Shown: positions 6,581 through 14,191, numbered from the stretch's first letter. The stretch: 20,206 bases of DNA from Bacilli bacterium (GCA_900767605.1 CAAFZT010000047.1:1-20206), one strand, 5' to 3'. Translations and numbers: made by a program. Notes: a model not told the origin generated them from the sequence alone.

Positions 6581-6860
6581 ATAAGAAGAATTTGCATGTT
6601 ATCATAACGATTTAAGAAATATTTCTAAGGAAATCCGAGACCATTCGCTCCTTGGAGTTTGTCTGGATAACACTTTGACGCAACGGTTAGGGTTCTCACC
6701 GCCCTTGCTGATTTGTAGAACATATAAATAGTGGATCCGTCCAATTTGCCAGATGGTGTTTGGCTTTTTGGAAGGGACCACCCTAACGTCCCAATAAGAG
6801 TTTTCATTCATCTGAAAGCAAACGAAAACGATTAAAATCACCCCCCCGTTTCATTTTTAT

Positions 6861-6889
6861 ATACTCGTGAGTATAATACTCATAAGTAT
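6861..6889. repeat. double palindrome, copy B, over the ATPase promoter
   Basis: ATACTCGTGAGTAT (6861-6874) and ATACTCATAAGTAT (6876-6889) repeat copy A about 309 bases downstream. The second unit has lost perfect symmetry. Between the units TATAAT (6872-6877) forms a -10 box for the gene at 6901, and AAAGGAGG follows at once. A protein bound here would block the promoter directly, so it is probably an operator. Confidence 0.78.
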
Positions 6890-6900
6890 AAAGGAGGCAC

Positions 6901-8283
6901 ATGATGTTTTACGGAAGAAAAAAAGAGTTGGAACAACTGGAAAAAGAATACAAAAAGCAAAGTTCGCTTTGCGTCATTTATGGAAGTAGAAGAATTGGCA
7001 AAACATCCTTAATTAACGAATTCATTAAAGATAAAAAAAGCGTCATGTTTCAAGCAAAAGAAGTTTCAAATCAAGACAACCTGAAATCCTTTTCCTTTAA
7101 ATTGTTGGAGAGTTTTGAGTGCAAAGATGAGTATGTTTATTCATCTTGGGAAAAAGCTTTTGATGCGGCTATTTCTTTTTTCGGTGATGAAAAAGGCGTC
7201 ATTGTTATCGATGAATATCCTTATTTAGTGAAAGCCTATGAAGGAATTACCTCGATCATTCAGGATATTTTCGATAACCGGATAAAAAACAGCAATATCA
7301 TGCTGATTTTGGCGGGCTCCAATCTTTCTTTCATGGAACGAGAACTCAACGATAAACAGTCCCCCCTTTATAAAAGGGCAACTCTTAAGATGGAGATCAA
7401 CAAAATGCCGTTTGATGAAGCCACTTTGTTTTTGGATGGATATTCCAACGAGGACAAAATGAAGTTTTTGTGCGTGTTCGGCGAATATCCTTATTATTTA
7501 TCAAAAATTGACCACGAACGAACTTTTGAAGAGAACGTGAAGGACTTATTGTTCAACGAAAACTCTGTTTTGTTGGATGTGCCCAAGCTTGTTTTGTCGA
7601 ATTCCTTCCGAGAACAGTCTTTTTACAATTCCATTTTGCTTGCTTTAGCCGGGAAAAAGAAGGACTTAACGGAAATCGGCCTCTCCATGAATGAAAGCGT
7701 TATTAAAATCAATAAATATATTCAGGCCTTGACGGATGCGGAAATGGTAACGAAGAAAACGGTGTATAACTCGACTCGGCAAACCTATTACTACATTTCC
7801 GACCCGGTGCTAAGGTTTTACTACCAATTCTTGATGCGAAACATGGAGAAAATCGAGGCTGGCTACGGGGATTTGGTTTACGAAAGGCTGAAGGAAAAAA
7901 TTAACTTGTTCATTTCCACATCCTTTGAAGATGTTTCGATTTCTTATATGGAATATTTGGGAAGAAAAGGACAACTCCATGGAATTTATTACCCCATTCA
8001 AAATTTAGTAATCGACAGATCCGAATTGGGACGCTCGATTGAAATCGACGGGATTGCCAGGGATGGGGATTCCCTTTTGGTGATCGAATGTAAATTCACA
8101 AAAGAGAAAAGATCGATTCGCGATTTTGAGAGGACGAAGGAGAACACTTCCATTAAAATGTTTTCTGCCATCAAACACTTTGAGTATTACATCATTTCCA
8201 AAAATGGTTTTGATGATTCTTTATTAAAGGCAAGGCAAGACAACTTGCATTTAATCACCTTGGATGACATGTTTCGAATTTGA
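6901..8283 (+). CDS. ATPase_2-type AAA ATPase with DUF234 C-terminal domain
   Basis: A 460-aa protein with an N-terminal STAND/AAA-like ATPase domain: Walker A YGSRRIGKTSL at about residues 27-37, Walker B GVIVIDEYPYL near 99-109 and ILAGSNLSFM resembling a sensor motif. The middle contains a winged-helix-like region, LTEIGLSMNESVIKINKYIQ. The C-terminus has the DUF234 pattern, EIDGIARDGDSLLVIECKF, with Asp and Glu-x-Lys spaced as in PD-(D/E)XK nuclease folds. Such proteins are common in archaea and anaerobic bacteria; their function is poorly known. ATG 6901 and ATG 6904 are both possible after AAAGGAGG; 6904 leaves the more usual spacing. Codons look more A/T-rich than in the flanking housekeeping genes, which suggests horizontal transfer. 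It is under the palindromic operator B. Confidence 0.88.
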   Translation: MMFYGRKKELEQLEKEYKKQSSLCVIYGSRRIGKTSLINEFIKDKKSVMFQAKEVSNQDNLKSFSFKLLESFECKDEYVYSSWEKAFDAAISFFGDEKGVIVIDEYPYLVKAYEGITSIIQDIFDNRIKNSNIMLILAGSNLSFMERELNDKQSPLYKRATLKMEINKMPFDEATLFLDGYSNEDKMKFLCVFGEYPYYLSKIDHERTFEENVKDLLFNENSVLLDVPKLVLSNSFREQSFYNSILLALAGKKKDLTEIGLSMNESVIKINKYIQALTDAEMVTKKTVYNSTRQTYYYISDPVLRFYYQFLMRNMEKIEAGYGDLVYERLKEKINLFISTSFEDVSISYMEYLGRKGQLHGIYYPIQNLVIDRSELGRSIEIDGIARDGDSLLVIECKFTKEKRSIRDFERTKENTSIKMFSAIKHFEYYIISKNGFDDSLLKARQDNLHLITLDDMFRI

Positions 8284-8468
8284 TTTTTAAGACGAATCTG
8301 GAGGAAAAACCCACTTTAAACCGTAAGTTCCTATATTAGGGGTTGGAATTGCTTTTATAAAAGGGGAGGGCAGAGGAAAACGTTGTGTCGAGGGTGAAGG
8401 CATGTTTTCATATAGGCGGGGGTTTGGCTGAATCCCTTCCAAACGTCCCCGTCATTTGGCCCATTACC

Positions 8469-8927
8469 ATGAAAAAGAAATTATTATTGCTATTGCCGAT
8501 TTGTTTAGGAGGCTGCTCGCTTGAGGAGTACAAGGCCAAAAAACATATCATCGATACGAAATGGTCTTGCGTCGACGACGCTTATATCCCCCGTTATTCT
8601 TATGAACTATCCCTTTACAAGGATTCCTACGAGCTCTTTTACCATAAAGACGCTGTCCAAACCCCCAACACATACGAAGAGGCAGTGGACAAAAAAGTGA
8701 GCGGTAAGTGGTCTTATTTTCGATCCTTAAGCAAATCGTGGATTGGGGATTGGAATGTGAAACAAAGCGTGACCTATCACGTTGTTCAAATAGAATGCCA
8801 ACCCCGTTATGACGACGTCGGTTATCTTTACTACGAAATCGGTAGCAACGTCATGTATATGCAAAGGAAAGAGCCCTCTTCCGTTGATGACATGCTTTTT
8901 TCCACACGTTTTAGATTAAAAGAGTAA
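8469..8927 (+). CDS. putative small lipoprotein
   Basis: From ATG 8469 the 152-aa product begins MKKKLLLLLPICLGGCSLEEY: a Lys-rich n-region, a short hydrophobic stretch and the lipobox LGGC, with Cys16 as the lipidated residue. The mature part is polar, with aromatic-rich segments such as YSYELSLYKDSYELFY, and has no domain I recognise. No Shine-Dalgarno precedes 8469. An in-frame GTG at 8385 follows AGAGGAAAA but would add 28 residues before the signal peptide, unusual for a lipoprotein; the start is therefore open. A bidirectional terminator follows. It may belong with the neighbouring acquired ATPase gene or be independent. Confidence 0.68.
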   Translation: MKKKLLLLLPICLGGCSLEEYKAKKHIIDTKWSCVDDAYIPRYSYELSLYKDSYELFYHKDAVQTPNTYEEAVDKKVSGKWSYFRSLSKSWIGDWNVKQSVTYHVVQIECQPRYDDVGYLYYEIGSNVMYMQRKEPSSVDDMLFSTRFRLKE

Positions 8928-8951
8928 TCCATCGTTTCCCTGCTGAAACAA

Positions 8952-8982
8952 AAAACTTGAGGACTTTCGAACCTCAAGTTTT
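8952..8982. terminator. bidirectional terminator
   Basis: An 11-bp perfect hairpin, AAAACTTGAGG (8952-8962) and CCTCAAGTTTT (8972-8982), lies between the lipoprotein gene and the converging tRNA-Leu. T-rich sequence follows on both strands, so it can end both transcripts. Confidence 0.85.
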
Positions 8983-8992
8983 GTTTGTTAAG

Positions 8993-9077
<85 letters not shown>

Positions 9078-9087
9078 AGCGACGCTT

Positions 9088-9117
9088 ATTATATCGATGC
9101 GTGGTGAGACGTTGCAA
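9088..9117 (-). promoter_or_regulatory. promoter of tRNA-Leu (GAG)
   Basis: On the minus strand TTGCAA (9117-9112), an 18-base spacer and a perfect TATAAT (9093-9088) lie about ten bases before the mature tRNA. Confidence 0.75.
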
Positions 9118-9158
9118 GAGGGAAGTTGATAAATTAGGGAAATTGCTGCTGAAATCGA

Positions 9159-9175
9159 GGGTTTTTAGAAAACCC
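9159..9175 (-). terminator. possible terminator after mgtE
   Basis: GGGTTTT (9159-9165) and AAAACCC (9169-9175) form a 7-bp hairpin with a three-base loop just past the mgtE stop. It lacks a clear T-tract on the minus strand, so termination may be weak and read into the tRNA promoter. Confidence 0.4.
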
Positions 9176-9188
9176 ATCATTCATGGAA

Positions 9189-10784
9189 TCAAGCAAACTG
9201 TGGGAAGAAAGCGCATGCGGCGCCGAAATAAATCAGCAACGTGCAGACGTCCATGACGGTCGTTAGCAAAGGCGAAGCAAGAAGCGCAGGGTCTTTTTTG
9301 ATGGCCGCGGCCAACATGCAAAGGCTGACGCCGACGACCTTGGAGAAGGAAACGGCGAAGAACATGGTGACGCTAACTAAGGCGGCAAAGGTCAAAGCGT
9401 GGACGGCAAAGGGCCCAGCAATATCGGGAGCAAATGCGCTGCCGTTCCAAATATCCACGCCATTGAAGTCATAATGGTGGCCGTTAGGATCGCCCACTTT
9501 TCCGAGGTTTACGATGCCCGTATATTGCTCGATGGTAATCCAAAGGAAGCTGAAGACGGCGACGAAAGCGGCAACAATCAAAGCGCAACGGAATTCGCGC
9601 CATAAGACTTTTCCAACGTCTTTGGCACTGAATTCACGCGTGGCAAGGCCGCGAATCATTAGACCCGTGGTTTGGTTGCCCGCGTTTCCGCCCGTATCCA
9701 TCAAGGTGGGGACGAAGGAAATGAGAATGGGGAGGCTCGTGAAAATCATCTGAGCTTCTAAGCGATTGAGGACCATGGTGGTGAAGGTTCCTAAAATCAA
9801 CAAAGCAATAATCCAGGGGATACAGTGCTTTGCGTTGGTCCAAACCGACATCTGGAGATAGGGCTCTTCGCTAGGCTCCATATTGGTCATACGCGCCATA
9901 TCTTCGTTGGATTCTTCGTTGATGACGTCGACCGCGTCGTCGATGGTAATGACACCGACGAGGCAATCATCGCCATTTAAAACGGCCAAGGCGTTTAAGT
10001 CGTAACGGGAGAACATCACGCCGACTTCTTCCTGGTCGGTGTTGGTGGAGACGCTCACGACGTCTTCGTTCATGATGTCGCAAAGCGGCTGTTCGGGTTT
10101 AGCAAAAATCAAATCGTCCAAGTCGACGGTACCAACGAATTTACGTTGGGGGTTCCGGACGAAAATCGTATAGATGGTTTCCGCGTCTTTCCCTTTTTGA
10201 CGGATGAAGGATATCGCTTGTTGGACGGTTGTGGAATCGAGCAACTCGATATATTCCGTGGTCATGATCGACCCGGCGGTGTTTTCGTGATAACGGAGCA
10301 ATTGGTTGATGTCCGCCCTCATGTCTTTGTCGGCGGCCTGCAAGACTTTGTTGGCGAGGTTCGCCGGCAAGTCTCCGATCGTGTCGGCCACGTCGTCGGC
10401 GCTTTGGGTATTGATGATCTGAACCAGGTCGCGATTGGTCATCGCGGTGATGATTTCTTGCTTGGTATCGGGGGCGAGGTCATCAAAGAATTCCGCGGTA
10501 TAGGCGGATTCGATGTTACGGAAAACGTAAATCAATTCTTCGGGGGTTAATCCGTTTGCCGCGTCGGAGATATCGATGGTCGGAACGTGATCAAAGACGT
10601 TTAAAAGACCTTGACGGTTTTTGGTATCGATAAGATGACGAAGTTCCTCTTCCGAAGTTTTCTCCACGTCGATTTCATCATCGTCGTCTTCGGGATTAGG
10701 AGGAAGAGGCGAAGGAGATGCCTCAAGATTTTCTCCAACGCTTTCGATTTTTTCGTTGGGTTCGTGGGGTTTGGTTTCTTCCAT
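9189..10784 (-). CDS. mgtE: MgtE-type magnesium transporter
   Basis: A 531-aa Mg2+ channel/transporter of the cytoplasmic membrane. After an acidic, proline-rich N-terminal extension of about 40 residues come the MgtE N domain (helical, roughly 50-185), a CBS pair (roughly 190-310, including DTVQ-like and LVGVITIDDAVDVI motifs) and a five-helix membrane domain. The membrane domain keeps the pore-region motif LMDTGGNAGNQTTG. The N and CBS domains normally sense cytosolic Mg2+. Start at ATG 10784 after AAAGGAGG. An out-of-frame ATG lies between that site and the start. The last residues form the expected final helix, so the protein is complete. I looked for an M-box magnesium riboswitch upstream and could not recognise one. 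Confidence 0.95.
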   Translation of the reverse strand: MEETKPHEPNEKIESVGENLEASPSPLPPNPEDDDDEIDVEKTSEEELRHLIDTKNRQGLLNVFDHVPTIDISDAANGLTPEELIYVFRNIESAYTAEFFDDLAPDTKQEIITAMTNRDLVQIINTQSADDVADTIGDLPANLANKVLQAADKDMRADINQLLRYHENTAGSIMTTEYIELLDSTTVQQAISFIRQKGKDAETIYTIFVRNPQRKFVGTVDLDDLIFAKPEQPLCDIMNEDVVSVSTNTDQEEVGVMFSRYDLNALAVLNGDDCLVGVITIDDAVDVINEESNEDMARMTNMEPSEEPYLQMSVWTNAKHCIPWIIALLILGTFTTMVLNRLEAQMIFTSLPILISFVPTLMDTGGNAGNQTTGLMIRGLATREFSAKDVGKVLWREFRCALIVAAFVAVFSFLWITIEQYTGIVNLGKVGDPNGHHYDFNGVDIWNGSAFAPDIAGPFAVHALTFAALVSVTMFFAVSFSKVVGVSLCMLAAAIKKDPALLASPLLTTVMDVCTLLIYFGAACAFFPQFA

Positions 10785-11112
10785 GGCTCATTGCCTCCTT
10801 TCGTTGCCCTTAAGGATAGCCATTTTTTCGGGTTTGAGTTAGTTTTTTCGTATCTCGATTTTGTAGAAAAATACAAGACCTTGAATTTTAGGGTCCATTG
10901 TTGAAACTTAAAGCTTAAAGACCGCTATGGAACTTCCCGTCTACGCGTCTTTCAAACCTTGCTTTTCTTCCGCGAAACCTTTTTAGGAATTGCCTGATTT
11001 TTTAAAACACAATGGGGTCTTCGCTAAAAAAGCGAAAAAGTCCTGAGCCTTTTTGCCCCTTCGCGTAGCGAGGGTGCTATAATCCTTTCGTCACAAGGAG
11101 ATTATTTTATTT
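10785..11112. other. divergent intergenic region between mgtE and pduL
   Basis: This 328-base gap holds the mgtE ribosome binding site, AT-rich sequence with candidate but unconvincing minus-strand -10 boxes (for example TAAAAT near 10888-10893), a small hairpin TTCGCT/AGCGAA near 11020-11035, and the pduL promoter and ribosome binding site at the right end. No ORF or known leader RNA was recognised. Confidence 0.6.
11075..11083 (+). promoter_or_regulatory. extended -10 promoter of pduL
   Basis: TGCTATAAT at 11075-11083 is a consensus extended -10 box. Transcription would begin near 11090, just ahead of the AAGGAG ribosome binding site at 11095-11100. No good -35 box is seen. Confidence 0.6.
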
Positions 11113-11811
11113 ATGCCAGAAAAAATCTTAGTCGAAACCTCGGCGCGCCACGTGCACGTGACCCAGGAAACGTTGGAAGTCCTCTTCGGAAAGGGACACC
11201 AACTCGAAGTCCGCAAAATGCTTTCTCAGCCGGGCCAATTCGCCTCGACGGACAAAGTCGAAGTTCTCGGCTACAACAACCCCAAGAAAGATCCGGAGGG
11301 CAAGCTTCCCCGTCCGAGTGCTAAATTCTCGATTCTTGGACCGGTCCGCGACCATAACCAAGTTGAAGTGTCTTTCACCGATGCTCGTAATCTCGGTTTA
11401 ACTGCCCCTGTCCGTGAATCCGGCGACATCAAAGGATCCGGCAAATGCACCCTTCGTGGGCCGGCAGGAGAAGTGGATCTCGAAGAAGGCGTCATCGTTG
11501 CCAAGCGTCATATCCATATGACTCCGGAAGACGCCGCCAATTTCGGCGTTCAAAATGGTGAAATCGTTGCCGTTTTGATTGATACGGGAAAAGGACGCGC
11601 CACGATTTTTGGCGACACCGTTATCCGCGTTTCCCCCAAATACGCGCTTGCCATGCACATCGATACCGATGAATGCAATGCTTGCTGCGGTTCGGGCGAA
11701 GTCTATGGCGAACTCATCCATTTGCAGTCCTGCGATTGCGAACATGAAGAAGGCCATTGCTGCTGTGGCGAACACGACCACGAAGAAGGCCACTGCTGCT
11801 GCGGTAAGTAA
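11113..11811 (+). CDS. pduL: PduL-type phosphate acyltransferase with His/Cys-rich tail
   Basis: Converts acyl-CoA plus phosphate to acyl-phosphate, replacing Pta in ATP-yielding acetate or propionate formation. Two PTAC half-domains carry the zinc-binding histidine motifs SARHVHVT (about residues 10-17) and AKRHIHMTPEDA (about 130-141). The N-terminus starts directly at the domain, with no microcompartment-targeting helix, and no shell-protein genes are nearby, so a cytosolic enzyme is likely. Unusually, the final 25 or so residues (from about 207) form a tail with two copies of HEEGHCCCG plus flanking Cys and His, like a metal-binding peptide. A CNACC cluster precedes it. The start follows AAGGAG at 11095-11100. 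The TSCPD gene begins three bases after the stop. Confidence 0.9.
   Translation: MPEKILVETSARHVHVTQETLEVLFGKGHQLEVRKMLSQPGQFASTDKVEVLGYNNPKKDPEGKLPRPSAKFSILGPVRDHNQVEVSFTDARNLGLTAPVRESGDIKGSGKCTLRGPAGEVDLEEGVIVAKRHIHMTPEDAANFGVQNGEIVAVLIDTGKGRATIFGDTVIRVSPKYALAMHIDTDECNACCGSGEVYGELIHLQSCDCEHEEGHCCCGEHDHEEGHCCCGK
11743..11805 (+). repeat. in-frame tandem repeat coding HEEGHCCCG twice
   Basis: Two 27-base units, 11743-11769 and 11779-11805, are 36 bases apart and differ at only four positions. All four are synonymous third-codon changes, so the peptide has been kept while the DNA drifted. Confidence 0.9.
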
Positions 11812-11814
11812 GAT

Positions 11815-12090
11815 ATGGAGAAGACTTTCGTTTATAAGCCTTCTTCCGTTTGTTCCCAGGAAATGCGCATCGTCTACGATGACGAAACGCATAAAATCAT
11901 CCGTTACGTCTCTGTGCGTGGATGTCCCGGCAATAGCCAGGGCCTCGGCGCGTTGCTTGTTGGAATGGACCTTGAAGAAGCGAAAAACCGCTTAAGAGGC
12001 ATCCGTTGCCCCGGGTCTAGAACCGGAGAAACCTCCTGCCCCGATCAAGTAAGCCGTGCGATTGAGGAGATCCTAAAAGGCAAGGAATAA
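11815..12090 (+). CDS. TSCPD-domain protein (TIGR03905-like)
   Basis: A 91-aa protein matching the short TSCPD family: N-terminal SSVCSQEMRIVYDDE, central VRGCPGNSQGLGALL, and the C-terminal IRCPGSRTGETSCPDQ that names the domain. Four cysteines (in VCS, GCPG, RCPG and SCPD) are conserved-looking and suggest metal or redox chemistry. A related TSCPD segment is found at the C-terminus of some class II ribonucleotide reductases; the free-standing protein has no known function. It begins three bases after pduL with no strong ribosome binding site, which points to translational coupling, and a bidirectional terminator follows. Pairing with a PduL carrying a Cys-rich tail may be meaningful. Confidence 0.85.
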   Translation: MEKTFVYKPSSVCSQEMRIVYDDETHKIIRYVSVRGCPGNSQGLGALLVGMDLEEAKNRLRGIRCPGSRTGETSCPDQVSRAIEEILKGKE

Positions 12091-12099
12091 GGATCTGTC

Positions 12100-12134
12100 A
12101 AAAAAGGCGATTCCCGCGAAGGAACCGCCTTTTT
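12100..12134. terminator. bidirectional terminator between TSCPD gene and repeat protein
   Basis: GGCGATTCC (12106-12114) pairs with GGAACCGCC (12121-12129) with one A-C mismatch. It is flanked by runs of A on the left and T on the right, so it works as a terminator in both directions for the two converging genes. Confidence 0.88.
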
Positions 12135-12150
12135 CTATGGAATCAAACCC

Positions 12151-14070
12151 TTAAATGGGGAGATGAGCCGCGTAGTCGTTCGCGAGTTTAATGACCTGTT
12201 GAACGGTTAAGGGCTTCAATTTATCGTTGAGGCCGTCTCCATCGATCATGCCGGAAGCGATCAATTGGTAGATGGGGGTTCCCATCATGGATTTTTTGAT
12301 GGCCGCTTCGCCGGTGGCATCCGTTAATTTGGAAACGGTCAATTCGGAGGGAACATAGGATAGTCCGACTCCTGTGGTGGGGTTTGTCGTGACGTCATAG
12401 CCAAGAACAAGCCAGATTCCTGCAGTTTTAGAAATGTAGTATTTGCCGGTTTTGGAGGTGTTATAGGTGTAGGACTTATTGGCCTCGTTGTAGTCATAGG
12501 TGTCGTTCACGTTTACGGTGTTGGTTTTATCCGTGGTGAAGACGTCCTCGCAGAAGGTTTCGTGAACCGTCATAGCTGCGAAGGTGCCTTTGATTTCCCC
12601 AATGGTTGGGTTTTTGCCTAACAAGGTATCCAAGACGGGGTTACCCGTTTTGGTTCCATCGTAATTCATGACCGTTTGAAGGCGGATTTGATCCGTGTCG
12701 ATGCTATTTAAGTCGGTGATGCGAATTTGATCAGGATCCTTTTTGCACATATCCTTGAGGACGTTGTAGAGTTTTTCGTTGCCGGCTGCAGGAATCACTT
12801 TTGTTAAGTGAATTTGCTTCGCGTCGAAATTCGAGAGGTCGCCAAGGGAAATGGAATCGCCCGTTTTGCCTAATCCATCTTCGAGGATACCGAAGAGTTC
12901 GCTGGAAGAATCCAAAACATTAGAAAGCTTAATCGCGTTGATGTCCATGCTTCCTTGGAGGCTGGCTAAAGTGATGGCGTTCCAATCCGCCACCCCTGTG
13001 ATATCCATCAAAATGGATTGGAGTTTGGGGTCAGGATTTTTCATTGCACGAGACAAGTGGACGCGGTCTAAGGAGAAGGAGGAGATGGTTTTGACGGTGA
13101 TGTCATCAAAAGAAGTGACCCCGCATCCCTCCGCAAGAAGTTCCTGCGTATCCGCGTCTAAACCGGAAACAACGGTCGAGAGATGGATGTTATCCATGTT
13201 GATCGTTTCAAGGTCACTTAAGCGAACCTTATCGTAGGTGAACTGCTGGTCCGCGGGTTTGCCGTCATTAAGGATGGGGAGAATCGTGTCGTAAAGGCTT
13301 GGCTGCTCCGCATAAGGGAGGAGGTCATTTAAATAAAGGTTATTGATGTCGAGATTTTCTAAATCATTGAAGGTGGAATCCTTCACGATTTTAAATAAGG
13401 GGGAATCACCAGGCATGCCGAAGCAGCGTAAAGCTTCCGCGGCTTCTTGCTGTCCTAAACGCACCTCAAAAACTTGCCCGATGTCTAGCAAGGGGATGGA
13501 GGCAAGGGCAGGATAATAAAGAGACTGGGACGAATAAGAGGAAACGGGGGTTCCGTCGTCTTGGTAGGCCCGAACGTATTTGCCGTTATCCGAATAATAA
13601 TATAGATAAGGATTATCCGCGTTGCCGGAAGGGACTTCGGATGCAGGAACGGCATCCCAATTCGTCATGATGTGGAGGTTAGCAAAAGCACCGAGCTCGC
13701 TATTGAGGTCCAACGAATTGATGCTCGCGGTGATTTTGATTGCCGTGCCGAAGAGGGAATTGAAATCGAATTCCCCGAATTTGATGCCGCGAAGCTGTTC
13801 GTAGTCGACGCTGACATATTGGTCGAGCTGATAATTGGTGATCGCTTCGTTTAAGACCTTTTTGATAATCGGGAATTCATCGACGGTATAATTCCCGGCG
13901 TTCATGATAAGTTGGAGCAAAGAAGCGCTTGCCGCTTCCCCGGCCACGTTATCTTTCAAATAGGCAGAAGAAGGAACCGCGCAAACGGCGATTGCCACTC
14001 CCCCAGCCGCAACGGCTGTAGCAGAGACGAACCCAATGCTGAACCATAAAATGTTTTTTCCTGCTCCCAT
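12151..14070 (-). CDS. membrane-anchored repeat protein, unknown function
   Basis: A 639-aa protein with an N-terminal hydrophobic segment (about residues 7-32, ILWFSIGFVSATAVAAGG) that lacks a clear cleavage site, suggesting a signal anchor with the rest outside the cell. Residues about 232-500 hold at least six degenerate repeats of 40-50 residues, each with the core 'DL-x-x-I/F-D-x-x-x-I-x-L-S/T-x-V'. The cores lie near residues 244 (NLYLNDLL), 294 (NIHLSTVV), 336 (RVHLSRAM), 379 (AIKLSNVL), 419 (QIHLTKVI) and 461 (QIRLQTVM). A Tyr/Thr/Asn-rich region follows, with no sorting signal at the C-terminus. The start follows AGAAGG, with TATAAT about 30 bases upstream. I do not recognise the family; a surface or adhesion-like role is inference. 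Confidence 0.75.
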   Translation of the reverse strand: MGAGKNILWFSIGFVSATAVAAGGVAIAVCAVPSSAYLKDNVAGEAASASLLQLIMNAGNYTVDEFPIIKKVLNEAITNYQLDQYVSVDYEQLRGIKFGEFDFNSLFGTAIKITASINSLDLNSELGAFANLHIMTNWDAVPASEVPSGNADNPYLYYYSDNGKYVRAYQDDGTPVSSYSSQSLYYPALASIPLLDIGQVFEVRLGQQEAAEALRCFGMPGDSPLFKIVKDSTFNDLENLDINNLYLNDLLPYAEQPSLYDTILPILNDGKPADQQFTYDKVRLSDLETINMDNIHLSTVVSGLDADTQELLAEGCGVTSFDDITVKTISSFSLDRVHLSRAMKNPDPKLQSILMDITGVADWNAITLASLQGSMDINAIKLSNVLDSSSELFGILEDGLGKTGDSISLGDLSNFDAKQIHLTKVIPAAGNEKLYNVLKDMCKKDPDQIRITDLNSIDTDQIRLQTVMNYDGTKTGNPVLDTLLGKNPTIGEIKGTFAAMTVHETFCEDVFTTDKTNTVNVNDTYDYNEANKSYTYNTSKTGKYYISKTAGIWLVLGYDVTTNPTTGVGLSYVPSELTVSKLTDATGEAAIKKSMMGTPIYQLIASGMIDGDGLNDKLKPLTVQQVIKLANDYAAHLPI

Positions 14071-14156
14071 GATGAACCTTCTTGGCCCTTTGGAACCTTT
14101 GAAACATTATATAGGCAAAAATGGAAGTTTTGTTCGCAAAGGGTAGAGGATATTCC

Positions 14157-14185
14157 TTGAAGTCTTTCCCCCAACTGCTTATAGT
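14157..14185 (+). promoter_or_regulatory. promoter of the metK leader
   Basis: TTGAAG (14157-14162), exactly 17 bases, and TATAGT (14180-14185) predict a start near 14192, which gives a leader of about 195 bases before metK. Confidence 0.7.
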
Positions 14186-14191
14186 TTGCCT

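Larger units (their letters stand above)
6478..6900. other. intergenic region with no convincing gene
   Basis: After the terminator at 6503-6530 this region holds the double palindrome A (6552-6580), an unexplained block (6584-6808), a degenerate cre-like stretch (6809-6840), a run of seven C (6841-6847) and double palindrome B (6861-6889), which carries the promoter of the next gene. Two overlapping minus-strand open frames of 60-79 codons occur in the block, but neither has a ribosome binding site or a recognisable product, so I do not call them. Confidence 0.6.

Noticed and set aside
6686..6787. GTTAGGGT...ACCCTAAC as an integron attC site
   Set aside because: The order of the core-like boxes is reversed relative to attC (which runs RYYYAAC to GTTRRRY), and no integrase or cassette is nearby.
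6602..6841. 79-codon and 60-codon minus-strand frames
   Set aside because: They overlap in different frames, lack ribosome sites and recognisable products; kept only as part of the unexplained block.
6552..6889. CRISPR-like repeats
   Set aside because: Only two copies about 309 bases apart, each internally palindromic, with no spacers and no cas genes.
10785..11070. M-box magnesium riboswitch upstream of mgtE
   Set aside because: No M-box core elements were recognisable in the minus-strand leader and no convincing terminator or antiterminator pair was found.
11398..11892. 164-codon minus-strand frame opposite pduL
   Set aside because: Shadow of pduL; its Ala/Val-rich translation comes from antisense reading of the tail and domain codons.
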